The position numbers were made by a program, and so were the translations under genes. The notes below the pieces were generated by a model, which worked only from the letters and a program-made list of their open reading frames with translations, was not told the DNA's origin and did no database searches. Below, piece by piece: positions 44,085-52,260 of a stretch of DNA of 52,260 nt (the stretch's first letter is position 1; each line of letters begins with the position of its first letter). The stretch comes from Rhodospirillales bacterium (lineage in GTDB: Bacteria > Pseudomonadota > Alphaproteobacteria > Rhodospirillales > Casp-alpha2): the NCBI GenBank assembly GCA_018662225.1, contig JABJGO010000014.1:1-52260 (forward strand), given 5' to 3'.

Positions 44085-44624
44085 TCAGGGTTTGGCTTTC
44101 TTGTCACCGGGGCTCCACGATTGCACGATGACCTGTTTACCCGATTGCGTGCGCATAATCTTGGGTGCCATCACCTGTTCTACCGCCGGCGCTGTTTCGC
44201 CGCGCACAAATGACAAGCGCATGGCCTCGATCGTGATCTCGGCCCGATGAGCCCGATCCCGGGCCTGTTTGTAGGCTAGCGTTTCATTGGTTAATTCGTT
44301 CAGGCGTTCCATTTCATAGTGGCCGAACCGGCGCCAGATACTGCTCAGGAACGTATCTACATCATGGGGTAGGAACAATTCCACATCCACATCGGGACGG
44401 CCTCTTGAAAAGGCCAGAAAAACGTTGGGCTCAACCGGGCCCAATTCATCAGCCACAAACAACGCGGGCATTAACTTTCGTTTGGGAAATGCTACGGCAT
44501 AGTATGCTTGGGCAATGAACAGCAGACGTTGCAGTTTCTGTGGTTGCAGATACTCGTTTTCCGCCAGCGCCGTATCGGCAAACCAGAATGCCACATCAAA
44601 GGCCGAATTTACATCAGCTGCCAT
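44085..44624 (-). CDS. Panacea-domain (SocA/DUF4065-like) protein
   Basis: A protein of 179 residues. The first two-thirds match the Panacea/GepA pattern: VAFWFADTALAENEYLQPQKLQRLLFIAQAYYAVAF (core: LQPQKLQRLLFIAQAYY), VADELGPVEPNVF replacing the usual AWxYGPVxPxVY, and YEMERLNELTNETLAYKQA. Panacea domains commonly act as antitoxins or as adaptor proteins for proteolysis. The last 45 residues are charged and less conserved. No toxin gene is adjacent in the usual divergent or operon position. The next gene upstream on the same strand is of unknown function. Membership is by motif; function is uncertain. Confidence 0.72.
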   Translation of the reverse strand: MAADVNSAFDVAFWFADTALAENEYLQPQKLQRLLFIAQAYYAVAFPKRKLMPALFVADELGPVEPNVFLAFSRGRPDVDVELFLPHDVDTFLSSIWRRFGHYEMERLNELTNETLAYKQARDRAHRAEITIEAMRLSFVRGETAPAVEQVMAPKIMRTQSGKQVIVQSWSPGDKKAKP

Positions 44625-44770
44625 ATTTTGCGTCCAACCTCATGGTCAAGCCATCTTTATGATCCAGAAAGATCATTACCAATACGCCTGAGTATAAAGA
44701 GATTTCGAAAACCGTAAAACCGGAGAGTTCGTACAATAGTCTGTGATCGGTAGATTTGGAATCCGGTTTA

Positions 44771-45268
44771 CTAAAGCGTCAGGCTGACTGATTCGCCGCG
44801 CAGGACAATATTGCCTTCAGCGCTCTCAATGCTGGCTTCATAGAGTGCTACAGCGTGGCCAATAAGGCGTCCCGCGACCTGGGCCGCCGTGCTATTACCT
44901 TCTGTGTCTGCCGGTCCTACGGTGACGGTGTCACGAAGTTCCAGCAGAGACACAAAACTCTGACTGGTGACATCGACCACACCGGTATGGGGATTAGGTA
45001 AAGAATTCTGTGGATTGCGCAGGCCATTGTTGCTGCCGTGACGAGAATTTGAGAAAGATGATTGATGATCGTAGTGATCGCTGCCGCCTTCCTGCCCAAC
45101 CACGACGGAGAAGCCGCCCTCACCGATAGAGGTGCCACTGGTGGGGTAGATTGAATCAACAGGGCCGCCCATATTGCTGGGCATGCCGGTCCGCGCAACC
45201 GTCGACGGCCGGCTCGCCGTTACACCGGGCGCTGACGTTGCTGATACTGCTCTGGCGACGAGTGCCAT
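44771..45268 (-). CDS. Hypothetical Ser/Gly/Thr-rich protein
   Basis: A protein of 165 residues that I do not recognise. The N-terminal half is low complexity, rich in Ser, Gly, Thr and Asn, with no membrane segment (for example SIYPTSGTSIGEGGFSVVVG). The C-terminal half looks folded (VDVTSQSFVSLLELRDTVTV, AAQVAGRLIGHAVALYEASI). ATG 45268 is near AGG and preferred over an upstream TTG. It could be a surface, export or appendage protein, but nothing in the neighbours supports a role. Confidence 0.55.
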   Translation of the reverse strand: MALVARAVSATSAPGVTASRPSTVARTGMPSNMGGPVDSIYPTSGTSIGEGGFSVVVGQEGGSDHYDHQSSFSNSRHGSNNGLRNPQNSLPNPHTGVVDVTSQSFVSLLELRDTVTVGPADTEGNSTAAQVAGRLIGHAVALYEASIESAEGNIVLRGESVSLTL

Positions 45269-45448
45269 GAACCTGCAATCCAATCAAACATACATTCCAC
45301 AACGTTCATGTAGTTGACCCAACACACACCACGCCGCAAAATATATACCTATACCCCTAAATGGTATTAGACAGGCCGCAAAGAGTCAATGTCATGCTGC
45401 ACCTGCGAAATAATTTCACAGATCACAAATCAAACAGTAGGGCGGTGA

Positions 45449-46276
45449 TTATTTTATTGTTTTCAGCCACTTAGATAAGCTAACCCAGGCCCCGAAGTCA
45501 TACACATCAACATGTCGAGCGGGCTCAATCCAGTGCGATTCTTTAGGCTCGGAGGCCTGATCGAACAGAATCCGTCCATGGCTCTGCGGCACCGTGCGAT
45601 CCTGTGCACCATGCATAATATACAAAGCGGTACCGATCTGATCGATTTTGCTCAAGGAATCATACCGGTCCTTGACCAGGTATTGGGCCGGTAACCACGG
45701 GTAATGATTAGCCGCTGCGGCCCCCATGCTGGTGAATGGTGCCTCCAAAATCAGAGCTGCGAATGGTTCGTTGTTCTGGCTGAATGTGCCGGCTTGTTCC
45801 CAAGCCATTTGTGTGGCCACGCCAGAGCCAAGAGACTCGCCATACAGAATGATATCTTTCGGGTGATAGCCCTGGTCCAGCATATGCCGCAGTGCGGTGC
45901 GGGCATCTATGTACAGTCCCTGCTCTGTCGGCTTTCCGGGATTCTCACCAAAGCCTCTGTAGCCCACCAGCAAAACGCCATAGCCCGCATCCAGGAAATA
46001 CCGCGCCTTGAACGCCCGGCCAGCCAGTGTGCCCGCGTTTCCGTGAAACAACACGACCACCTGTTTTTGCCCATTTGGTGGCGCATACCAGGACGTCAGA
46101 ACCAATCCATCCGATGTGCGTAACTGGATAGGCGCCATCTCCGCTACACCAGCAGCTTCCGGCGCTGGCAAGGCCTCACGCGATGGCACGTACATCAATG
46201 ATCGTTGAAAAGAGTAAACCAGTACCACGACGAGAGCGTATCCGCAGACAAGCCCAATAATCAGGGTCTTGATCAA
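45449..46276 (-). CDS. Membrane-anchored alpha/beta hydrolase (BEM46/ABHD17-like)
   Basis: A hydrolase of 275 residues. An N-terminal membrane helix (TLIIGLVCGYALVVVLVYSF) is followed by an alpha/beta-hydrolase fold: oxyanion segment VVVLFHGNAGTLAGR, YRGFGENPGKPTE, nucleophile serine in YGESLGSGVATQ, acid aspartate in HGAQDRTVP and histidine in PARHVDVYD. The catalytic triad is complete. The start is TTG 46276 with a weak ribosome site; no in-frame ATG lies nearby. It resembles BEM46/YfhR-type esterases. Substrate is unknown, and the active site would face the periplasm or cytoplasm depending on the helix orientation. Confidence 0.88.
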   Translation of the reverse strand: MIKTLIIGLVCGYALVVVLVYSFQRSLMYVPSREALPAPEAAGVAEMAPIQLRTSDGLVLTSWYAPPNGQKQVVVLFHGNAGTLAGRAFKARYFLDAGYGVLLVGYRGFGENPGKPTEQGLYIDARTALRHMLDQGYHPKDIILYGESLGSGVATQMAWEQAGTFSQNNEPFAALILEAPFTSMGAAAANHYPWLPAQYLVKDRYDSLSKIDQIGTALYIMHGAQDRTVPQSHGRILFDQASEPKESHWIEPARHVDVYDFGAWVSLSKWLKTIK

Positions 46277-46309
46277 GACCCGGATGCTTTCATGATGTTC
46301 AAGACGGCC

Positions 46310-46798
46310 TTACTGGAAGGCATCTGCCACAAGGGCCCAGTTCCCGTCATTATTCAGACAGGCTGCGCCGTCGCCAGAGATCACTTCGTCGTTGAATGCC
46401 ACCGTTGCCCGGTAGGTACGGCAATCCCGGCCACCACCGTCACGGTAGGCTTGCTGTGTCGACACATAACCACTGGTTCCGGTTTCCGCATTCTGCCACG
46501 AGGTCTGGCGCTGTGACTTGCCAAGTGCGTTAAATATAGCCCGCTCATAAACATCGTGGTCCGCAACCAACAAAGTCCGCCCAGCTTCATAACCGATCGA
46601 GCCACCGGCAATAGCGCCAAGCCCGGTTGCAATCAGTGCACCAGAGCCACCGCCCAGTTGACCACCAGCCCAGCCACCGACCAACATACCGGCACCGGCA
46701 CCAATCCAACCTGCTGTTTGAGAATCCAATTTCAAATTGGAACCGCAACCGCCCGTCACGAGCAATCCGGATAACACTATCGCTTTAGCTAGCTTCAT
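46310..46798 (-). CDS. Glycine-zipper lipoprotein (17-kDa surface antigen-like)
   Basis: A protein of 162 residues. The lipobox LLVTGGC is at about residues 12-18, then a Gly-zipper (GWIGAGAGMLVGGWAGGQ, GALIATGLGAIAGGSIGYEA) and a C-terminal beta domain (CRTYRATVAFNDEVISGDG AACLN, key part CRTYRATVAF). This matches the Rickettsia 17-kDa surface antigen/OmpA-like anchor family that is exported to the outer membrane. ATG 46798 is preferred: GGAG lies 7 bases upstream, and it puts the lipobox at the normal distance. It precedes the hydrolase by 33 bases on the same strand. Confidence 0.85.
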   Translation of the reverse strand: MKLAKAIVLSGLLVTGGCGSNLKLDSQTAGWIGAGAGMLVGGWAGGQLGGGSGALIATGLGAIAGGSIGYEAGRTLLVADHDVYERAIFNALGKSQRQTSWQNAETGTSGYVSTQQAYRDGGGRDCRTYRATVAFNDEVISGDGAACLNNDGNWALVADAFQ

Positions 46799-46897
46799 CT
46801 TCTGTCTCCGCTCAGCCATTTAAACTTTTGAAACAATACAATAAAATACACCAAAATAGCAAACTGCGACTCCAATAAATCCCTGTTACGTACAGAC

Positions 46898-47209
46898 TTA
46901 CATGCAGGCGTATTCTGCTGCGATGGGGGCTGCCAGAGGGCAAATCAGATAGCTTTGGCGTTCAAAATGGGCCGTTTTGCCGAATTTACCACAGGTATCT
47001 ATGGCGAGTTTTACAACGTCTGCCGGACGGCTATCCATGCTATTGTAGCATATGGTTACGTTTTCCAAATCCACAGGGTCCTGCCCAAAGTTCTCGGAAC
47101 TGCGATTAAATTGACCGGCTTCATGCACATAGGCAGGAACCGTACAGGCACCCAGCAAGACGGTACTTAGCAATATAAAAACACGGCATGTATGCGGTAG
47201 ACAAATCAT
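46898..47209 (-). CDS. Small hypothetical lipoprotein
   Basis: A protein of 103 residues with a lipobox (ILLSTVLLGAC; cysteine at about residue 22). The mature part has VTICYNSMDSRPADVVKLA and CGKFGKTAHFERQSYLICPL, with four further cysteines that could form disulfides. The final segment PIAAEYACM resembles a small family found in alphaproteobacteria, but I cannot name it. It lies between the zipper lipoprotein and putA, all on the minus strand, with 46 bases to putA. Confidence 0.7.
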   Translation of the reverse strand: MICLPHTCRVFILLSTVLLGACTVPAYVHEAGQFNRSSENFGQDPVDLENVTICYNSMDSRPADVVKLAIDTCGKFGKTAHFERQSYLICPLAAPIAAEYACM

Positions 47210-47255
47210 AACGCTCTATAGCGTGAATGTGGAAAAATCACAACTAATCCACACA

Positions 47256-50200
47256 TCAAAGTGACATAAGCGCTGCATTCCCGCCTGAGGCTGTGGTGTT
47301 GTTACTGTAGCTGCGTTCTGTGGCAAACCGGTAGAGGTAACGCGGTCCGCCTGCTTTGGGCCCTGTGCCCGACAGTCCTTCGCCGCCGAAGGGTTGAACG
47401 CCGACCACCGCACCAATGATATTGCGGTTCACATACAGATTACCCACGCGGGCTCGGTTTCGAACTTGCTCGATTGTGCTATCAACGCGGCTGTGGATGC
47501 CCAGCGTCAGGCCATACCCGGTGTCGTTGATGGAATCCACGACCTGATCCAACTTGTCACCGTTGAACCCGATCACATGCAGCACCGGACCGAATACCTC
47601 GCGTTCCAGCATGGACAAGCTGTCAATCTCATAAGCCTGTGGCGCGAAGAACGTGCCGTTCCCGCATTCGTCGCTCAGGCTGCTTTTACAGATCAATTTG
47701 GCCTCACGCCCCATACGCTCAGCGTGCTGTTCAAGCAGACGTTTTGCACCCTCATCAATGACGGGGCCAACATCGGTGCGCAACAGCGCCGGGTTCCCCA
47801 CGCGCAATTCTTCCGTGGCACCGGCCAGCATTTTGGTGACCTTGGGTAAGATGTCATTTTGCACGAACAACACCCGTAACGCTGAACACCGTTGGCCAGC
47901 ACTCCTGAATGCCGAAAACACCGCATCCACCACCACCTGTTCCGGCAGGGCTGTTGAATCCACAATCATGGCATTCTGCCCACCGGTTTCGGCGATCAAG
48001 GGAACAATCGGACCTTTGCGGTTGGTGAGGCTTTGTTGAATCAGGTGCGCTGTTTCGGTCGACCCGGTAAAGGCCACCCCGGCGATACGTGGATCATCCA
48101 CAAGCGGTTTACCCACGGTGGGGCCATCACCGGGCATAAGCTGCAACACATCTTCCGGCACACCGGCCTCATGCATCATGGCAACTGCGCGGGCCGCAAT
48201 CAGCGGTGTTTGTTCAGCCGGTTTGGCAATCACCGCATTACCGGCTGCCAGCGCGGCGGTAACCTGTCCTGAAAATATTGCCAGCGGAAAGTTCCACGGA
48301 CTGATACAGGCAAACACACCGCGGCCATGCAGTGAGATTTCGTTCAACTCACCTGTCGGGCCGGGCATAACGAGTGGCTCAGAGAACTCAGCCCGCGCCC
48401 GCGCACCGTAATAGCGGCAAAAGTCCACAGCCTCTCGAATTTCAGGGATGGCGTCGCTTAACGTTTTGCCCGCTTCACGAACACAAAGTGCCAACAGTTC
48501 AGGGGTATTGGCTTCGATCAGATCAGCGAACCGATCCAGACAAGCCGCCCGTTCATGGGCTGGGGTCCTGTCCCAATCGAACGACGCCTTATGCCCCCGC
48601 TCAATCATGTGGCCTACGTCTTCGCTACGGGTTTCGCAAACGGTTCCCACAATGTCGCTGTGGTCGGATGGTGATCTTACAATATGCCCCTGTTGCCTCT
48701 GGCCTTGGCCCGCATCCCAGGATTGAGGCCCCTGTTCCATTTGTTCTTTTAGGTCACGCAGGTGATTCGGATCGCTCAGGTCAGGCCCGGCTGCATTACG
48801 CCGTTCTTCACCGAATATATGATCGGGTAAAGGGATGCGGGGGTGTGGCTTGGTCGTAAGGCCAGCGACTAAGGCCCATGGGTCGGCAATGATTTCTTCG
48901 ATTGGCGCACTTTCGTCCACGATGCGATTGACGAATGACGTATTGGCCCCGTTCTCCAGTAACCGCCGAACCAGATAAGCCAACAGATCCTCGTGACTAC
49001 CCACAGGGGCGTAAATCCGGCAGGGCACGCCGATATCGTCAGTTCCTACAATCTGATCATAAAGTTGCTCGCCCATGCCATGCAGACGCTGGAATTCATA
49101 TCCGCCACCATCGCCCGCGATCGCCATCACGGTTGCCAACGTATGGGCGTTATGGGTGGCAAACTGTGGATATACCGCGTCACGATTGCTCAGCAGTTTT
49201 TTGGCGCACGCGATATAGGATACGTCCGTTGACGCCTTTCGCGTAAACACAGGATATCCATCAAGCCCCTGCTCCTGGGCGAGTTTGATTTCGGTATCCC
49301 AGTACGCCCCTTTAACCAGCCGGATCATGAACCGTCGGTCATGCCGACGCGACAAATCCACTAACCAGTCCACGGCACGAAAGGCCCGTTTTTGATATGC
49401 CTGCAAGGCAAGCCCCAAACCATGCCAGCCTTTCAGTGACGGATCAGCCGATACAATTTCTAACACATCCAGCTGTAAATCCAGACGGTCGGCTTCTTCC
49501 GCATCCACACACAAGCCGATATCCAGTTCCTTGGCCTCGCGGGCCAGCCTGTATAACCGTGGCACAACCTCAGCCATCACCCGTTCGCGTTGGGCCAGTT
49601 CGAACCGAGGATGCAGCGCTGACAACTTGACCGAAACACCGGGACCATCAATCACACCACGACCGGCACTTTCCTTACCCACCGCCGCGATAGCCGCCGA
49701 GTATGCTTCCAGATAAGCCTGTGCGTCTTCTTCGGTGCGCGCCCCTTCCCCCAGCATGTCATAGGAATGGCGATAACCTTTACCCTCTACATCACGGGCT
49801 CGTTCAAGGGCTTCACCGATACTGCGCCCCATGACGAACTGACGACCAATGATCTTCATGGCCTGGGTCATGGCTTGACGGATGACGGGTTCCCCACTTT
49901 TAGAAACCAGTTTCTTAAGAAACGACTTCACATCCCCGGTCACGGTCCGATCCAGCTTAACCACTTGTCCGGTCAACATCAGTGCCAATGTGGAAGCATT
50001 CACAAATAACGACCCGCTCTGCCCCAGATGGCCTTCCCAGTCCGCATCGGCCAGCTTGTCCTTGATCAGCTTGGATGCAGTGTCCCCATCCGGCACCCGC
50101 AGCAGGGCTTCGGCCAGACACATGAGAACTAGGCCTTCCTGATTGGATAACTCGTATTCCTGCATAAACGCATCAAGGCCACCGGCGTCCCGTCCCTGTG

Positions 50201-50396
50201 TGCGCATTTCTTCCACCAGCTTGCGGGCATTGGCCGCAATACCATCTTTCATGGGCGTACTCAGGGCAGCTTCCGCCAACAGAGTTTCGACCACAGCCGC
50301 CTCATCAGATCTGTAGTAGGGTGTCATGGCGGAGCGAAGTGGTGTTTCTCCCGGCAAGAGCCCGAGGAACGTGTGGGCAGGTACAGATGAATTCAT
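47256..50396 (-). CDS. putA: Bifunctional proline dehydrogenase / P5C dehydrogenase
   Basis: It oxidises proline to glutamate in two steps, feeding electrons to quinone through FAD and then to NAD+. The protein has about 1046 residues, typical of PutA without an N-terminal ribbon-helix-helix DNA-binding domain. The PRODH half (about 150-480) has KLSALHPRFE, RLVKGAYWDTEIKLAQ and FATHNAHTLA. The P5CDH half (about 560-1010) has ISPWNFPLAIF, VAFTGSTETAHLI, AETGGQNAMIVD and AFRSAGQRCSALRV, with the catalytic cysteine. ATG 50396 is used; an earlier ATG at 50432 also lacks a clear ribosome site. Divergent putR and tandem operators lie upstream, so Lrp-type activation by proline is expected. Confidence 0.95.
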   Translation of the reverse strand: MNSSVPAHTFLGLLPGETPLRSAMTPYYRSDEAAVVETLLAEAALSTPMKDGIAANARKLVEEMRTQGRDAGGLDAFMQEYELSNQEGLVLMCLAEALLRVPDGDTASKLIKDKLADADWEGHLGQSGSLFVNASTLALMLTGQVVKLDRTVTGDVKSFLKKLVSKSGEPVIRQAMTQAMKIIGRQFVMGRSIGEALERARDVEGKGYRHSYDMLGEGARTEEDAQAYLEAYSAAIAAVGKESAGRGVIDGPGVSVKLSALHPRFELAQRERVMAEVVPRLYRLAREAKELDIGLCVDAEEADRLDLQLDVLEIVSADPSLKGWHGLGLALQAYQKRAFRAVDWLVDLSRRHDRRFMIRLVKGAYWDTEIKLAQEQGLDGYPVFTRKASTDVSYIACAKKLLSNRDAVYPQFATHNAHTLATVMAIAGDGGGYEFQRLHGMGEQLYDQIVGTDDIGVPCRIYAPVGSHEDLLAYLVRRLLENGANTSFVNRIVDESAPIEEIIADPWALVAGLTTKPHPRIPLPDHIFGEERRNAAGPDLSDPNHLRDLKEQMEQGPQSWDAGQGQRQQGHIVRSPSDHSDIVGTVCETRSEDVGHMIERGHKASFDWDRTPAHERAACLDRFADLIEANTPELLALCVREAGKTLSDAIPEIREAVDFCRYYGARARAEFSEPLVMPGPTGELNEISLHGRGVFACISPWNFPLAIFSGQVTAALAAGNAVIAKPAEQTPLIAARAVAMMHEAGVPEDVLQLMPGDGPTVGKPLVDDPRIAGVAFTGSTETAHLIQQSLTNRKGPIVPLIAETGGQNAMIVDSTALPEQVVVDAVFSAFRSAGQRCSALRVLFVQNDILPKVTKMLAGATEELRVGNPALLRTDVGPVIDEGAKRLLEQHAERMGREAKLICKSSLSDECGNGTFFAPQAYEIDSLSMLEREVFGPVLHVIGFNGDKLDQVVDSINDTGYGLTLGIHSRVDSTIEQVRNRARVGNLYVNRNIIGAVVGVQPFGGEGLSGTGPKAGGPRYLYRFATERSYSNNTTASGGNAALMSL

Positions 50397-50479
50397 GGGA
50401 TATACAGTCCGTTTGTCGACAGGAATGTCCATAATAACAAATATTCGTACGCATTAATGCCTGTTGTTTAGATGTTTTG

Positions 50480-50522
50480 CAGCATATAGTGCTGCGAACA
50501 CAACATTTGCACTATTTAATGC
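50480..50522. promoter_or_regulatory. Two tandem Lrp/PutR-type operators
   Basis: CAGCATATAGTGCTG (50480-50494) is a perfect dyad with Lrp-like layout. TGCACTATTTAATGC (50508-50522) is a second, similar one whose centre lies 28 bases away. Both are in the putA-putR divergent spacer, as expected for an autoregulated activator. Confidence 0.6.
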
Positions 50523-50535
50523 TGAAATGGGCGCC

Positions 50536-51021
50536 ATGGCACAATCACCTCCTGCCAGATTAGATCGAACCGACTTGACGATATTGCGCGAGCTGCAAAA
50601 TGATGGCCGCTTGTCGAATCTGGAATTGTCCAAACGGGTGAACCTCAGCGCAACGCCTTGCCTGAACCGGGTAAAGCGGTTGGAACGGGATGGCTTCATC
50701 ACCGGATACGGCGCTTTTGTTGACCCGGAAAAACTGGATGCCGCCCTGATGGTATTTGTGGAGATCGTGCTGGACCGAACCACCGAGCATGTTTTCGAGG
50801 AATTCAAGCGCGCCATCAGCGACATTCCCGAGATCGTGGAATGTCACATGCTTTCCGGTGGGTTTGATTATCTAATCAAGGCTCGGGTTCGCGACATGGC
50901 GGCCTATCGTGAATTCCTTGGCACATCACTGGTCAGTTTGCCCAGTGTGCGCGAATCCCATACCTATGTGGTGATGGAAGAGGTGAAATGCACGACGGCC
51001 ATCCCCATTCACGTGACATGA
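50536..51021 (+). CDS. putR: Lrp/AsnC-family regulator, probably PutR
   Basis: A protein of 161 residues: an N-terminal AsnC-type helix-turn-helix (LDRTDLTILRELQNDGRLSN, LSKRVNLSATPCLNRVKRLE) and a C-terminal RAM domain (MVFVEIVLDRTTEHVFEEF, VECHMLSGGFDYLIKARV, YREFLGTSLVSLPSVRESHT). It is divergent from putA with a 140-base spacer. In Rhodobacter and Agrobacterium, PutR in this position activates putA when proline is present. I placed the start at ATG 50536; ATG 50527 is possible. The longer frame back to 50464 would overlap the operators and is rejected. Confidence 0.9.
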   Translation: MAQSPPARLDRTDLTILRELQNDGRLSNLELSKRVNLSATPCLNRVKRLERDGFITGYGAFVDPEKLDAALMVFVEIVLDRTTEHVFEEFKRAISDIPEIVECHMLSGGFDYLIKARVRDMAAYREFLGTSLVSLPSVRESHTYVVMEEVKCTTAIPIHVT

Positions 51022-51093
51022 TCGCCGTTTCATCTCTATATTGTCGCCCAAATACTGTCATTGGATAAATCAAGCATAAGGACTACTCAAATC

Positions 51094-51672
51094 ATGACCG
51101 CACCTGTGGTGGTTGGTATCAGCGGCGCGTCCGGTGCCATATACGGCATCGAGATTTTGCGCATGCTGCGTGAACTGGATATTCCATCGCATCTGATCGT
51201 GACCGAGCTTGGTGCCAGAACCATCACCATTGAGACAGATCTGTCATTGGATGAGGTTCGTGCGTTGGCCACCCAATCCCACAACAACAAGGACCTGGCC
51301 GCATCTGTGGCCAGTGGCTCATTCATAACCAGTGGCATGATTGTGGCCCCCTGCTCCATCAAGACCCTGTCCGGCGTCGCCAACAGCTTTTCCATGAACC
51401 TTTTGGTTCGCGCGGCGGATGTGATGCTGAAGCAAGCCCGTCCCCTGGTGCTCATGGTTCGCGAAACGCCGTTACATAAGGGCCATCTTCGATTGATGGT
51501 CGAGGCCGCTGATTCCGGTGCGCACATCATGCCACCGGTGCCCGCATTCTATAACCGCCCTGCCGAGATATCAGACTTGGTTCGTCATACGGCTGGGCGG
51601 GCGTTGGACCTGATTGGTATTGACCACAACCTGTGTGACCGGTGGCAAGGTGATCCTGTTTCCACCGATTGA
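51094..51672 (+). CDS. ubiX: Flavin prenyltransferase
   Basis: It makes prenylated FMN, the cofactor that UbiD-type decarboxylases need for ubiquinone synthesis. The protein has 192 residues. GISGASGAIYGIEIL binds the phosphate of FMN; FITSGMIVAPCSIKTLSGVA, VMLKQARPLVLMVRETPLH and the C-terminal GRALDLIGIDHNLCDRWQG are family features. ATG 51094 lies 11 bases after AAGGA. It is 72 bases after putR on the same strand. Ubiquinone use agrees with the NDUFS4-like gene. Confidence 0.94.
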   Translation: MTAPVVVGISGASGAIYGIEILRMLRELDIPSHLIVTELGARTITIETDLSLDEVRALATQSHNNKDLAASVASGSFITSGMIVAPCSIKTLSGVANSFSMNLLVRAADVMLKQARPLVLMVRETPLHKGHLRLMVEAADSGAHIMPPVPAFYNRPAEISDLVRHTAGRALDLIGIDHNLCDRWQGDPVSTD

Positions 51673-51745
51673 CACCGAAATACAAAAGTGGCACCGTGCC
51701 AACAATGCTGCACCGCACAATTTTTTGATTTGAGGACAATACGCA

Positions 51746-52260
51746 ATGGCAACCGCACCGTTTCAGTGGGAAGACCCTTTCAATCTTGAAAACCAGTTGA
51801 GTGAAGAAGAACGCATGGTTCGCGACACCGCACGTGACTACGCGCAAGACAAGCTCATGCCCCGAATTCTGGAAGCAAACAGGAACGAAACGTTCGACCG
51901 CGACATTGTCAACGAACTGGGCGAGTTGGGCCTGCTGGGCTCCACAATCCCTGAAGAATACGGTTGTGCCGGTGTGAACTACACCAGTTACGGTCTGGTC
52001 GCCCGCGAAGTGGAGCGGGTTGATTCCGGGTATCGGTCGGTCATGAGCGTACAGTCCTCACTGGTCATGCACCCCATTTTTACGTACGGCAGCGAAGAAA
52101 TGCGCCAGAAGTATCTGCCCCGCCTTGCCACGGGTGAGTTATTGGGCTGTTTCGGTCTGACCGAGCCTGACGCGGGCTCTGACCCGGATGGGATGAAAAC
52201 ACGCGCCGAGAAAACAGACGGTGGCTACGTGCTCAATGGGGCCAAGATGTGGATCACCAA
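51746..52260 (+). CDS. gcdH: Glutaryl-CoA dehydrogenase, 5' part
   Basis: The first 171 residues of an acyl-CoA dehydrogenase are present, and the gene runs off the end. [20 protein letters not shown], then [19 protein letters not shown] and [19 protein letters not shown] fit glutaryl-CoA dehydrogenase: the GSDPxxMxTRA motif is characteristic of that branch. The enzyme decarboxylates and dehydrogenates glutaryl-CoA to crotonyl-CoA in lysine and tryptophan breakdown, with electrons passing to ETF. GAGGA lies 9 bases before ATG 51746. The catalytic glutamate lies beyond the window. Confidence 0.88.
   Translation, partial: MATAPFQWEDPFNLENQLSEEERMVRDTARDYAQDKLMPRILEANRNETFDRDIVNELGELGLLGSTIPEEYGCAGVNYTSYGLVAREVERVDSGYRSVMSVQSSLVMHPIFTYGSEEMRQKYLPRLATGELLGCFGLTEPDAGSDPDGMKTRAEKTDGGYVLNGAKMWIT

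Noticed and set aside
47256-50396. PutA as a self-regulating repressor
   Set aside because: The protein lacks the N-terminal ribbon-helix-helix domain of trifunctional PutA; a separate Lrp-type gene is divergent from it instead.

Overview
The window looks like a chromosomal stretch of a free-living, probably marine, alphaproteobacterium of the Rhodospirillales/Kiloniellales kind. Pointers are a DUF2336 protein, an NDUFS4-type complex I accessory gene, an Lrp-type regulator divergent from putA, a glnB-glnA operon behind a sigma-54 promoter, an NhaD-type Na+/H+ antiporter, and a periplasmic lipoprotein and hybrid-kinase repertoire typical of that class. Base composition is moderate; the stretch at about 3.5-5.5 kb is visibly more AT-rich. 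No genus can be assigned from the sequence alone. No IS element, prophage, CRISPR array or rRNA operon was seen.

Layout. 0-3.5 kb: sugar-phosphate operon tkt-fba-rpe (minus strand; rpe runs off the edge). 3.5-5.5 kb: an AT-rich insert-like patch with a TauD/TfdA-type dioxygenase and an orphan three-TM protein resembling Pycsar-type (DUF5706) effectors. 5.5-10.4 kb: a plant/cyanobacteria-like phosphoribulokinase, a LuxR-type regulator without a phosphoacceptor aspartate, and a MASE3-PAS-HisKA-REC-REC-HPt hybrid kinase. 10.4-14.1 kb: a candidate anti-Shine-Dalgarno sRNA, tRNA-His, and two paralogous ammonium transporters with a small membrane protein between them. 14.5-20.4 kb: an aminotransferase, DUF2336, a Moco-fold protein coupled to a histidine kinase, and a ParE-type toxin-antitoxin pair. 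20.4-24.2 kb: glnB-glnA and a eukaryotic-type ornithine decarboxylase. 24.5-28.1 kb: a 28-residue membrane peptide with a long inverted repeat, parE, a lipoprotein, tRNA-Arg and an NDUFS4-like gene. 28.3-32.6 kb: an adenylate cyclase-TPR protein, an SLC13 permease, tRNA-Pro and a DUF192 protein. 32.6-36.2 kb: a TPP riboswitch in front of thiZXY and an SDR. 36.2-44 kb: nhaD, a degenerate GGDEF/EAL protein and a branched-chain-amino-acid-type ABC transporter (livJHMGF). 44-52.3 kb: a Panacea-domain protein, small lipoproteins, an alpha/beta hydrolase, putA with divergent putR, ubiX and the start of glutaryl-CoA dehydrogenase.

How the parts fit. Nitrogen handling is a strong theme: P-II, glutamine synthetase, two Amt proteins, a Liv-type importer, proline catabolism and ornithine decarboxylation. 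Sigma-54 style promoters can be read in front of glnB and the second amt gene. Carbon handling is represented by tkt-fba-rpe plus phosphoribulokinase, which together would regenerate and phosphorylate ribulose-5-phosphate, yet no RuBisCO gene lies in the window. Vitamin salvage is represented by the TPP-riboswitch operon.

Most interesting items: the candidate sRNA at 10.46-10.59 kb, the phosphoribulokinase locus with its atypical regulator, the orphan DUF5706-like gene, the amt/small-protein/amt arrangement, the Moco-fold protein without cysteine paired with a kinase, and the 28-residue peptide followed by a long inverted repeat. All functional calls come from reading motifs by eye; no database search was run.
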